From DASUTW01 sp035513995 (GTDB lineage: Bacteria; Actinomycetota; UBA4738; CALAEC01), in the NCBI GenBank assembly GCA_035513995.1, contig DATKBL010000159.1:1-14999 (forward strand): a DNA stretch of 14,999 bases, read 5' to 3'. Under the pieces are notes generated by a model. That model worked only from the letters and a program-made list of their open reading frames with translations, was not told the DNA's origin and did not search any database. The number at the start of each line of letters is the position of its first letter. Position 1 is the stretch's first letter. Below, piece after piece: positions 5,659 through 13,977 of the stretch. A program made the position numbers and the translations under genes.

Positions 5659-7575
5659 ATGAGCCGGGTCTCGGCCCGCCGGCGCGCGCCCCGCGGTGGG
5701 CCGCGCCGCCGGCCACGCCGCGCGTGGCCGGCGGCGCTCACGTGGTGCGGGGCCGCCGCCCTCGTCCTGCTCGGCGCCTTCCTCGCCCACCCCCTCTTGG
5801 AGGGGTACCGGCTCCCGCTGGGGCCCGACGGCCCGGTCTACGTCTGGTGGTCGCGGTTCGTTGACGTCGAGGGGCTGGAAGCGGTCCGTCGGCCCGGGAC
5901 CCCGGCGCTGATCCTCCCCCTCACCACCCTGCTCTTGACCGAACCGTTGCACGTCGTCGCAGCCCTCGAGCCCGCCCTCGCGATGGCGGTGGGGCTCGCC
6001 GGCGGAGCCCTCGTCGAGTCGGCCCTCGGCCCCGACCGCGTCCGGTTCGCGATCACCGCGCTCCTGACCGGCGCCTTCGCCGGGCTCCTGGCCGCCGGGT
6101 GGCTGGCCAACCTGATCCTGGCCGCGCTCTTCCTCGTCGCGCTCGCCGCGTTCGCGCTCGCCGAGCGATCGTGGCGGGCCGTGATGTTCGCGGCCGGCTG
6201 CCTCGCGGCCGCGGGGATCGCCCACTCCCTGTTCCTGGCCGTGGCGCTGGCGATCGTCGCCGGGACGGTGCTGCTGCTCGCGCCCGGAGCCTTCCGGCGC
6301 ATCCGCCGCGGGGAGCGGCCCTTCGACACCGCCGCGATGCGACTCAGCATCGGGGCCGCGGCCGGGGGAGGCGTGGCGCTCCTCGCCCTCGGCCCGCTGG
6401 CCGGCGGCTCGGGAGCTCCCGGCGACACGTCTCAGGACCAAGTGTTCCGAGGGCTGGGGATGCGCGAGACGCTCACGGAGCGGTACCGGGAGCGCCTGTG
6501 GGGCGACGCGCGTCGGGTCGCGTCGCCCGCCGTCGGCGCCGTGGCGGGCGCGGCGTGGCTGGGCCGGCTCGAGGCGGTGGGGGACGAGCGCCGCCGCTAC
6601 GTGGGCGCCCTGGTGGCCTCGTGGGTCGCGGTCACCGCGGTCGGTGTCGGCGCCCTCTGGGCGACCGGCCTGGCCCCGCCGGGCCGCTTCCTGACGTTCG
6701 CCTATGTCCTCCCGCTGACGACGGCGGCGGCCGCAGCCACGGCGTTGCGGCGGAGGGGATGGATCCGGGTCGCGGGGGCGGCCGCCGCGGCGGCGGTGGC
6801 CGCCACGTCGCTCTGGGGCTGGTACCGGCAGACACCCTTCATGAGCGAGCGTGAACTGGAGAGCGTCGAGGCCGTGGCTCCCGTCCTCAAGAACCTCCCT
6901 CCCGACACGCCCGTCGTCGTCGTCGTGGACACCGAGGAGTTCGCCGCCGCCTTCCACGTCGCGCGGTTCGGGAACGTGATCCGGGCGGCCATCCCCGCGG
7001 AGCGGATCGGCGACACGTACCTCTTCGTGGGCGGCCCCGAGGAGGTCCTGGCGGGGCGGCCCGGCACGCGGAGCGAGGACCCCGAGTACCGGGGCCTCGC
7101 GGAGGCCTACCTCGAGCGCGTCCGCCCGCTGCTCGACCAGGCGGCGATCCTCGTCCTGGCCCCATTCAACCCTCAGGGGTTCGCCGAGGCCCGGCGACTC
7201 GGCGCGGAGGTGTCGGAGGACACCGTGCTCCTGCGCGCCCCCGAAGGGGTCGCTCCCGGAGCCGCGGGGAACGGGCCCGTCGGGATCTCCCCAGCGGCCT
7301 GGGCCGGTCTCGCGCTCCTCGCCGCGATCGTGCTTGCGCTGCTCGGCGGCGGGTGGGCCGCCTGGGGGCTGCCCGGGATGGGGCCGCTCCCGGCGCTCGC
7401 GGCCGCGCCCGCGGCGGGACTGGGCGTGCTGATCCTCAGCGGGCTAGCCGCCGACAGGCTCTCGCTCTCCCTCGCCCACGGCGGAGCCGCCATCGCCGGG
7501 ACCCTCGCGCTCGTCGGCTACCTCCTCGCGGCCCGATACCGCGCGGTCGAGGACGCCGAGCACGCGGGAGCGTAG
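5659..7575 (+). CDS. Large polytopic membrane protein, GT-C-glycosyltransferase-like, unassigned
   Basis: The predicted 638-residue protein begins with a very basic stretch (residues 1-22, about half arginine) and has roughly eleven to thirteen hydrophobic segments: one at about 23-44, a cluster from 82 to 248, another from 285 to 388, then three at about 544-566, 572-597 and 605-626. A soluble domain of about 150 residues (389-540) sits between the last two groups and includes TPVVVVVDTEEFAAAF and AAILVLAPFNPQGF, which look like alpha/beta strands. An early loop holds GPDGPVYVWWSRF (55-67), which recalls the acidic first loop of GT-C lipid-linked sugar transferases, but no family motif is certain. 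The open frame continues back to 5395; I chose 5659 from the leaderless TAGCGT element and because the extension lies inside tldD. The last 43 codons overlap the convergent glycosyltransferase gene. Best described as an uncharacterised envelope protein. Confidence 0.75.
   Translation: MSRVSARRRAPRGGPRRRPRRAWPAALTWCGAAALVLLGAFLAHPLLEGYRLPLGPDGPVYVWWSRFVDVEGLEAVRRPGTPALILPLTTLLLTEPLHVVAALEPALAMAVGLAGGALVESALGPDRVRFAITALLTGAFAGLLAAGWLANLILAALFLVALAAFALAERSWRAVMFAAGCLAAAGIAHSLFLAVALAIVAGTVLLLAPGAFRRIRRGERPFDTAAMRLSIGAAAGGGVALLALGPLAGGSGAPGDTSQDQVFRGLGMRETLTERYRERLWGDARRVASPAVGAVAGAAWLGRLEAVGDERRRYVGALVASWVAVTAVGVGALWATGLAPPGRFLTFAYVLPLTTAAAAATALRRRGWIRVAGAAAAAAVAATSLWGWYRQTPFMSERELESVEAVAPVLKNLPPDTPVVVVVDTEEFAAAFHVARFGNVIRAAIPAERIGDTYLFVGGPEEVLAGRPGTRSEDPEYRGLAEAYLERVRPLLDQAAILVLAPFNPQGFAEARRLGAEVSEDTVLLRAPEGVAPGAAGNGPVGISPAAWAGLALLAAIVLALLGGGWAAWGLPGMGPLPALAAAPAAGLGVLILSGLAADRLSLSLAHGGAAIAGTLALVGYLLAARYRAVEDAEHAGA
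7444..7575. other. 132-bp convergent overlap of two membrane-protein genes
   Basis: The 3' ends of the 638-residue protein gene (+) and the MptB-like gene (-) are coded by the same 132 bp. On the plus strand this encodes a plausible final membrane helix; on the minus strand it encodes a hydrophilic Gly/Glu-rich tail. Full expression of both would give mRNAs with complementary 3' ends. Confidence 0.8.
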
Positions 7576-9102
7576 GACCGGGCCCTCCAAGAGGAGTGGA
7601 TCATCCGTCCCGGCAGCGGGAGCCATCCGGAGGCGCCCGCGCAGCTCCAGGAGGAGGCGCACGAGCACCGCGAGAACGATGGGCGTGGCGACCCAGTGCA
7701 GCCAGATCACCATCACCTCCCAGACCCGCGGAGACCTCGTGGGTTCGCTCATCAGCTCGGTGAGCACGAGGGCGACCGAGATGAAGATGGCCCCGTTGCG
7801 GGCCGGCTTCGGCAGCAGCCACGCCAGCGGGATCATCCAGGCCGCGTACCAGGGGAGGAGGATCGGGGCCATCATCAGTCCGAACAAGGTGGCCCACCCC
7901 ATCGAGGCGACGATCAGCTCGGGGCCGACACGCGCGGGGTCCCGGGCGAGGTGGCGCCCGATCGCGATCAGGACGAGCACGAGGAGCACGGGGAAGGCCA
8001 GGCGGATCAGGGCGGACGTCAGGTCGCCCGCCGTCTCTCCCGCGATCGCGCGGACCGCTCCGCGCAGCGTCACGACGAGGAAGCGGGACGGGGCGAGCCA
8101 CCCCTGGCGCGTGGTGAGCTCCAGCTGCCCCATCGTCGGGTCCTCGAGCGAGAAGAATCGGATGGCGAACGGGAGCGCCACGGCCACCCCCATCGCGGCG
8201 TGGGCCCCGAGGCCCTGGAGCCGCCGACCCCTGGGCCTCGAGGCCAGCGAGCCCACGACGAGCATGACGAGCGGGAGGACCGCGGTCGCCTTCACCAAGC
8301 AGCCCAAGACGAGGACGCCGGTCGCCAGCACGTCCCGACGCACGAGCACGAGGAACGCGGCGCCGGCCACGGCCAGGCCCACCAGGGCGTCATTGTGCCC
8401 TCCGGCCACGTTGTGGAAGACGATCACCGGGTTCCAGCCGATCAGGAGGCCGGCGAAGGCGGCGCGCTCGGGCCGGACACGCCTCGCGGCAGCCACAACC
8501 GCGAGCATGGTCCCCACGCTCGCCAGAACGGCCGCGAGCTTGAACGCGTCGACCGTGGTCGGCACGCTCGAGACGAGCCCCGTGAGCCATCCGGCCAGAG
8601 CGCTGAACGCCGGGCCGTAGACGGAGGGCGAGTCGATCCAGAAGTGGGACACGTAGACGTAGAAGGGGTCCGAGAGGAACTGCCCCGGCGTGAACAGGTA
8701 GGGGTTCACACCATATCTCGAGACCATCCGTCCGTAGTACGCGTAACTGTAAACGTCCCGCGAGAGGAACAGGGGGATCACGAACGCCAGCGCGTGGAGC
8801 GTCAGACCCACCCAGACGACCCGCGACACCGAGAGCTCGCCTCGCCAGGCGGCGCGAGCAGCGTACACGAACGCGACCGCCGAGGCGGTCAGGAGGACCA
8901 CGCCGACCACCGCCGCGACATCCCGATCCAGCGCGTCGACGCCCAGCAGTTCGGAGAGTGTTCGCAGGACCCTCGGGGACCGATCCTCCGGATGCAGGAA
9001 GGGGGTGAGCGGGGAGTTCGGCCGGGAGGCCAGGACCGCCACCGCGCCGAACGTGGCGAGGATCGCGGTGGTGGCGAGGCGAGCGCGGCTCCTTGTGCCC
9101 AT
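7444..9102 (-). CDS. Polyprenol-phosphomannose-type glycosyltransferase, MptA/MptB-like GT-C protein
   Basis: GT-C enzymes of this type move mannose from polyprenyl-phosphomannose onto outward-facing lipoglycans; MptA and MptB extend the alpha-1,6-mannan of lipomannan in mycobacteria and corynebacteria. The 552-residue protein has about a dozen hydrophobic segments. The first outer loop carries LSRDVYSYAYYGRM (113-126), where D116 is the expected catalytic acid, then RYGVNPY (129-135), DPF and SPSVYGP (158-164). Further family-like pieces are IGWNPVIVFHNVAGGHND (221-238), CLVKATAVLPL (268-278) and LLPWYAAW (415-422). The specific acceptor cannot be read from sequence. The ATG has TACCCT 12 bases upstream and no Shine-Dalgarno. 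The last 43 residues or so (509-552) are charged, Gly/Glu-rich and lie antisense to the end of the convergent gene, so they may be a read-through extension after loss of an earlier stop. Confidence 0.84.
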   Translation of the reverse strand: MGTRSRARLATTAILATFGAVAVLASRPNSPLTPFLHPEDRSPRVLRTLSELLGVDALDRDVAAVVGVVLLTASAVAFVYAARAAWRGELSVSRVVWVGLTLHALAFVIPLFLSRDVYSYAYYGRMVSRYGVNPYLFTPGQFLSDPFYVYVSHFWIDSPSVYGPAFSALAGWLTGLVSSVPTTVDAFKLAAVLASVGTMLAVVAAARRVRPERAAFAGLLIGWNPVIVFHNVAGGHNDALVGLAVAGAAFLVLVRRDVLATGVLVLGCLVKATAVLPLVMLVVGSLASRPRGRRLQGLGAHAAMGVAVALPFAIRFFSLEDPTMGQLELTTRQGWLAPSRFLVVTLRGAVRAIAGETAGDLTSALIRLAFPVLLVLVLIAIGRHLARDPARVGPELIVASMGWATLFGLMMAPILLPWYAAWMIPLAWLLPKPARNGAIFISVALVLTELMSEPTRSPRVWEVMVIWLHWVATPIVLAVLVRLLLELRGRLRMAPAAGTDDPLLLEGPVLRSRVLGVLDRAVSGREEVADEREGPGDGGSAVGEGEREPVGG

Positions 9103-9286
9103 GGGAACGGGCCGAGGGTACCAGGGACGCCGCGAGCGGGACGGCGTCCGCCGACCGGGCCATCCCCCCGCATCCGCCGACGGGCCACGAGGTGGGACGA
9201 TCCGGCGACATCAAGTTTAGGCGGGGCTCCCGCCGATACATCGTGCGGGACCCCTGGACGACGGCAACGATACAAGGGGGCATGGC
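9103..9286. other. Divergent intergenic region with a small hairpin
   Basis: These 184 bp separate the divergent MptB-like and kinase genes. They contain GGCGGG (9220-9225), a 3-base loop and CCCGCC (9229-9234), a perfect 6-bp stem next to the only AT-rich spot (AAGTTTAG, 9213-9220). AAGGGGG (9274-9280) is the kinase ribosome-binding site, 6 bases before its GTG. I see no convincing -10 for the kinase and no other gene. Confidence 0.5.
9115..9120 (-). promoter_or_regulatory. Putative -10 element for the MptB-like gene
   Basis: The complement reads TACCCT and ends 12 bases before the ATG at 9102, implying a leader of about five bases. No Shine-Dalgarno or clear -35 is seen. Weak evidence: the hexamer matches only the TANNNT core. 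Confidence 0.3.
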
Positions 9287-10012
9287 GTGACCACATCGGT
9301 GGAGACGGGAACGGACCCGATCGACACGCTCTACACCGCGCGGATCGTGGCGCGGCGTCGGCTGCTGAGCCATCTGGTGGAGGCGCGCGACCACGAGCGC
9401 CAGCGGATCGCCTCGGAGATCCACGACGAGCCCCTCCAGGTGCTCTCCACGATCTCCACGCGCCTTCAGCGCCTGCGCCTGGGCCAGGAGGAGCCGACGC
9501 TGCGCTACGAGATCGCACAGATCGAGGAGACGCTCTCGGCGGCGATCGAGCGGCTGCGCGGCCTCACCTTCGAGCTCGCCGCCGCCCCCCGGGAGGAGCC
9601 CGGCCTCGTGGCCGAGATGCGGGCGATGCTCGAGCGCGCTGCTGAGGAGAGCGACCTCGAAGCGCGACTCAGCGAGCGAGTGGTCAGGGAGCCGTCGCTC
9701 GCCAACGCCATCGCCGCGTATCGGATCCTCCAGGAGGCCCTGGCGAACATCCAGAAGCACGCGCGCGCGAGCCGCGTGGACATCGCGGTCGAGGCCGAGA
9801 GGGACCTCTACGTCCGGGTCGAGGATGACGGTGTCGGGTTCGAGCCCGAAGGGGTCGTGCCCTCCCCCAGCCACATGGGCACGGCGATCATGAGACAGCG
9901 CGCGATGGCGGCCGGAGGCTGGCTCCGCCTCGAGAGCGAGCCGGGGAAGGGCACGATGATCGAGTTCCACCTGCCCGGACGGGAGCAGGCGGAGCCGGTC
10001 GCGACGGACTGA
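9287..10012 (+). CDS. Soluble NarL-family (HisKA_3) sensor histidine kinase without a sensor domain
   Basis: The 241-residue protein is a bare transmitter module. A short N-terminal helix leads into a HisKA_3-type dimerisation and phosphoacceptor segment, RQRIASEIHDEPLQVLSTIS (38-57), with H46 as the likely phosphorylated histidine and the HD-x-PLQ pattern of the family. The ATP-binding domain follows, with the N box RILQEALANIQKHARAS (146-162, N154), G1 DDGVGF (180-185) and a late glycine segment, EPGKGTMIEFHLP (218-230). There is no membrane segment, PAS, GAF or other input domain, so it must take its signal from a partner or a very short N-terminus. No response regulator lies next to it, making it an orphan. 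The GTG at 9287 is preferred because AAGGGGG lies 6 bases upstream; an ATG five bases earlier is out of frame and reads ATG GCG TGA. Expected in the cytoplasm. Confidence 0.88.
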   Translation: MTTSVETGTDPIDTLYTARIVARRRLLSHLVEARDHERQRIASEIHDEPLQVLSTISTRLQRLRLGQEEPTLRYEIAQIEETLSAAIERLRGLTFELAAAPREEPGLVAEMRAMLERAAEESDLEARLSERVVREPSLANAIAAYRILQEALANIQKHARASRVDIAVEAERDLYVRVEDDGVGFEPEGVVPSPSHMGTAIMRQRAMAAGGWLRLESEPGKGTMIEFHLPGREQAEPVATD

Positions 10013-10039
10013 CCTCCCGGGATCGCGCCCGATACCTGC

Positions 10040-10045
10040 TATCCT
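10040..10045 (+). promoter_or_regulatory. Putative -10 element for the DEAD-box helicase gene
   Basis: TATCCT is the best -10-like hexamer in the 149 bp between the kinase stop and the helicase ATG. Starting about 7 bases downstream, the transcript would have a leader of about 110 nt. No clear -35 is seen, so the call is tentative. Confidence 0.4.
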
Positions 10046-10051
10046 GGTGTT

Positions 10052-10161
10052 CGAGGGCGACAGGTCGTCGCCCGTGAGGGTTCACTTCCCGTTCCTCCTT
10101 CGAGTCGCGGCAAGGCGAAGCCTCGACCGAACCGCGGCCTTCGCCGCGCGAGGAGGAACAG
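10052..10161 (+). promoter_or_regulatory. Structured 5' leader of the helicase mRNA with alternative hairpins
   Basis: Three perfect stems lie in the expected leader: GGGCGAC/GTCGCCC (10055-10061 with 10067-10073, 5-nt loop), AGGC/GCCT (10113-10116 with 10120-10123, GAA loop) and CGCGGC/GCCGCG (10133-10138 with 10143-10148, CTTC loop). The last ends two bases before the Shine-Dalgarno AGGAGGA (10151-10157). GGCGAAG (10114-10120) can instead pair with CTTCGCC (10139-10145), which would break both later stems. Long structured leaders are known for cold-responsive DEAD-box helicase genes; regulation here is inferred, not shown. Confidence 0.45.
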
Positions 10162-11340
<1,179 letters not shown>

Positions 11341-11349
11341 CCGCGGCGA

Positions 11350-13977
11350 TCACCCGAGCGCGGCGCGGAGCCGCGCGATCTGCTCGCGGGTCGAGGCCGA
11401 CGACGGCCCACCCGGCGCGGAGCGCGCCTCGGACGAGCCCGTCAGATCCGGCGGCTCCGTGAGCGCCGGGTGCACGGCGGCCCATTCCTCCGCCCCCACA
11501 TCGACGATCGTCCTTCCCTCGCCCTCCAGCCGAGCCACGAGTCGCCCCACGACCCCGTGCGCCTCCCGGAATGGGACTCCTCGCGCAACGAGGTGCTCCG
11601 CGAGGTCGGTGGCGAGGAGCTCGGGGTCGGAGGCCGCCGCCGCCATCCGCTCCACGTCGAACGACAGCGTCCGGACCATGCCAGCCATCGCTTCGAGAGC
11701 AGGGGCGAGGGCGTCGTGGGCGTCGAAGACCGCCGTCTTATCCTCCTGCAGGTCGCGGTCGTAGGCGAGCGGCAGCCCCTTCAGCACCGTCGCCAGATGG
11801 ACGAGGTCGCCGAGGACCCTCCCCGCCTGCGCCCGGGCCAGCTCGGCCACGTCGGGGTTCCGCTTCTGAGGCATCATGCTCGATCCGGTGGCGTACGCGT
11901 CCGCCGGGCGCGCGAACCCGAACTCGCGCGAGCACCACAGCACGAGGTCCTCTCCCAGGCGGGACACGTGCACCGCGGTCGAGAGGCACGCGGAGAGGAG
12001 GTCGAGGGCGAAGTCGCGGTCGGACACGGCGTCGATCGAGTTCTCGAAGGTCCGGGCGAAGCCGAGCGCCGACGCCGTGACGTCCCGGTCGAGCGAGAGG
12101 GTGGAACCCGTGGCTGCGCCGGCGCCGAGCGCCGAGACGTCGGCGCCGGCGCCGGCGCGCTCCAGCCGCTCCGCGTCGCGGGCCAGCGGGAACGCGTGCG
12201 CCAGCAGGTGGTGGGCGAGGGTCGACGGCTGGGCCCTCTGGAGGTGCGTATAGGCGGGGAGCGGCGTCTCCGTGTGCTCCTCGGCCCGGTCGGCGAGGGC
12301 CCCGGCCAGCTCGCGGGCCCGGCGGGCCAGCCCGGCAGCGCCCTCCTTCACCCACAGGCGGAGGTCGGTGACGACGAGATCGTTGCGGCTCCGGCCTGCG
12401 TGCATCCGGGCGCCCAGATCGCCGAGTCGCTCCGTCAGGACGCGCTCCACGGCCAGGTGGACGTCCTCGTCCTCCTCCTCGAAGGGGAACGTTCCCGTGT
12501 CGGCCTCCTCGAGCAGTCGATTCACCTCCTGGACGAGCCGATCACGCTCGCCCGCCTCCAGCAGGCCCGCACGGGCCAGAGCCTCGCAGTGAGCACGCGT
12601 GGCCCGAAGATCCTGGGGGAGCAGTCGCCGGTCCACCGTGCTGCGCGTGAAGGTCATCGCGTCCGCCGCGGGGGCCTCCTCGAACCGGCCGCCCCATAGG
12701 GGCTGGGGGGACCGCTCCGTCGGAGGCCGCTCCGCGACGGGCGTGCTGGCGGGAACGGGCGGGGCCACGGGAGGCGCGGTCGGCTCTCCGTCGAGCCGGC
12801 GCCCCGCCCACACCCGCACCGGGAGGGACCACAGCCGAACGAACCCCTCCGCGTGGCGCTGGTCGAACCGATCGGCCCCGCCCTCGTAGGTCGCCAGCGA
12901 CAGGTCGTAGAGCGCCCGGGGGCTGCGCCTGCCCACGACCGAGCAGCCGCCCTTGAAGAAGCGGACGCGGACCTCACCGCCGACGTCGTCCTGGGTGCCG
13001 GCCATGAACGCCCGGAGGCCGGCGTGGAGCGGGCCGTACCACTGGCCGTAGTAGCAGAGCTCCGCCCACCTGCGCTCAAGCCCCGCCTTCTCGTGGGCGA
13101 GGTCCCGCTCGATCGTCAGGTCCTCGAGGTCCCGGTGCGCCCGAATCAGCGCCAGCGCCCCCGGCACCTCGTACAGCTCCCGCGACTTGATCCCGACCAG
13201 GCGGTTCTCGATCACGTCGACGCGCCCGAAGCCGTGGGCCCCGCCGATGGCGTTCAGCTTCGCCACAAGCTCGGTGAGGGGGGAGGCCTCCCCGTCCAGT
13301 GTCACGGGGCGTCCTCCCTCGAACGCGATCGTGACCTCGGTGGGGACGTCCGGCGCGTCGAGTGGATCGACGGTGAGCTCGAAGGCGTCGCGCGGGGGCT
13401 CGTGCCAGGGGTCCTCGAGCGGCCCGGCCTCGACGGTGCGGCCCCACAGGTTCTCGTCCACCGAGTAGGTCGAGGCCTCTCTCGCCTGCGGGATGCCCCA
13501 TCGCGCCGCCAGCGCGAGCGACTCCTCGCGTGAGCGCGACGCCTCGCGGATCGGGGCCACCACGCCGAGGTCGGGGGCGAGCGCCGCGAACGACGTCTCG
13601 AACCGGACCTGGTCGTTCCCCTTGCCGGTGCATCCGTGCGCCACCCACCGGGCGTCGACCTCGCGGGCCAACGCGACCACCTCGGCCGCGATCAACGGCC
13701 GGGCCAGCGAGGAGACGAGCGGGTAGGCGCCCTCGTACAGCGCGTTGGCGTGGAGCGCGGGGAGGCAGAACTCCTCGGCGAAACGGTCCCGGGCGTCGAT
13801 CACGCGGAGATCCGCCTCGGCGGCCCCCGCGCGGGCCTTCACTTCGCCGAGGTCGTAGGGCTGCCCGAGATCGACGAACGCCGCGACGACCTCGAGGCCA
13901 CGCTCCTCGCGGAGCGAGCGCGCGGCGACCGAGGTGTCGAGACCGCCCGAGTACGCGAGCACGCAGCGCTCGCTCAT
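11350..13977 (-). CDS. argGH: Bifunctional argininosuccinate synthase-argininosuccinate lyase fusion
   Basis: One uninterrupted 875-codon frame encodes both last steps of arginine synthesis: ATP-dependent joining of citrulline and aspartate, then cleavage of argininosuccinate to arginine and fumarate. The N-terminal synthase (about 1-394) has the PP-loop LAYSGGLDTSV (7-17), HGCTGKGNDQVRFE (114-127), YSVDENLWGR (171-180) and FDQRHAEGFVRLW (371-383), close to a full-length ArgG. A proline-rich linker follows (about 395-424, bases about 12706-12795). The lyase (about 425-875) begins at PLWGGRFEE and has HAGRSRND (526-533), YTHLQRAQP (576-584, H578) and the signature GSSMMPQKRNPD (698-709) with S699, K705 and N707 at the catalytic positions. 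No catalytic residue appears lost on either side. The start overlaps the argR stop as ATGA, with GGGAGG four bases before it. A sequencing error that removed a stop is possible but would have to leave a clean linker in frame. Confidence 0.92.
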   Translation of the reverse strand: MSERCVLAYSGGLDTSVAARSLREERGLEVVAAFVDLGQPYDLGEVKARAGAAEADLRVIDARDRFAEEFCLPALHANALYEGAYPLVSSLARPLIAAEVVALAREVDARWVAHGCTGKGNDQVRFETSFAALAPDLGVVAPIREASRSREESLALAARWGIPQAREASTYSVDENLWGRTVEAGPLEDPWHEPPRDAFELTVDPLDAPDVPTEVTIAFEGGRPVTLDGEASPLTELVAKLNAIGGAHGFGRVDVIENRLVGIKSRELYEVPGALALIRAHRDLEDLTIERDLAHEKAGLERRWAELCYYGQWYGPLHAGLRAFMAGTQDDVGGEVRVRFFKGGCSVVGRRSPRALYDLSLATYEGGADRFDQRHAEGFVRLWSLPVRVWAGRRLDGEPTAPPVAPPVPASTPVAERPPTERSPQPLWGGRFEEAPAADAMTFTRSTVDRRLLPQDLRATRAHCEALARAGLLEAGERDRLVQEVNRLLEEADTGTFPFEEEDEDVHLAVERVLTERLGDLGARMHAGRSRNDLVVTDLRLWVKEGAAGLARRARELAGALADRAEEHTETPLPAYTHLQRAQPSTLAHHLLAHAFPLARDAERLERAGAGADVSALGAGAATGSTLSLDRDVTASALGFARTFENSIDAVSDRDFALDLLSACLSTAVHVSRLGEDLVLWCSREFGFARPADAYATGSSMMPQKRNPDVAELARAQAGRVLGDLVHLATVLKGLPLAYDRDLQEDKTAVFDAHDALAPALEAMAGMVRTLSFDVERMAAAASDPELLATDLAEHLVARGVPFREAHGVVGRLVARLEGEGRTIVDVGAEEWAAVHPALTEPPDLTGSSEARSAPGGPSSASTREQIARLRAALG

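Noticed and set aside
5359..6957. Long open frame on the minus strand opposite the 638-residue membrane protein and the start of tldD
   Set aside because: Its translation is an Arg/Gly/Pro/Asp-rich low-complexity sequence typical of antisense frames in very GC-rich DNA, and it conflicts with two better-supported genes.
9005..9290. Small plus-strand ORFs between the MptB-like gene and the kinase, one ending in a GTGA overlap with the kinase start
   Set aside because: No ribosome-binding site or homology is visible, and the overlap arises simply because the in-frame ATG GCG TGA spans the GTG. Kept only as a note on the kinase start.
7696..9645. 649-codon open frame on the plus strand opposite the MptB-like gene
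   Set aside because: Its composition is His/Arg/Glu/Gly-rich without recognisable motifs, while the opposite strand has a clear multi-pass membrane protein with family motifs.
12136..12160. Tandem GGCGCC-type repeat inside the lyase domain
   Set aside because: It encodes a Gly/Ala-rich loop consistent with the lyase family and keeps frame; GC-rich codon choice explains it.
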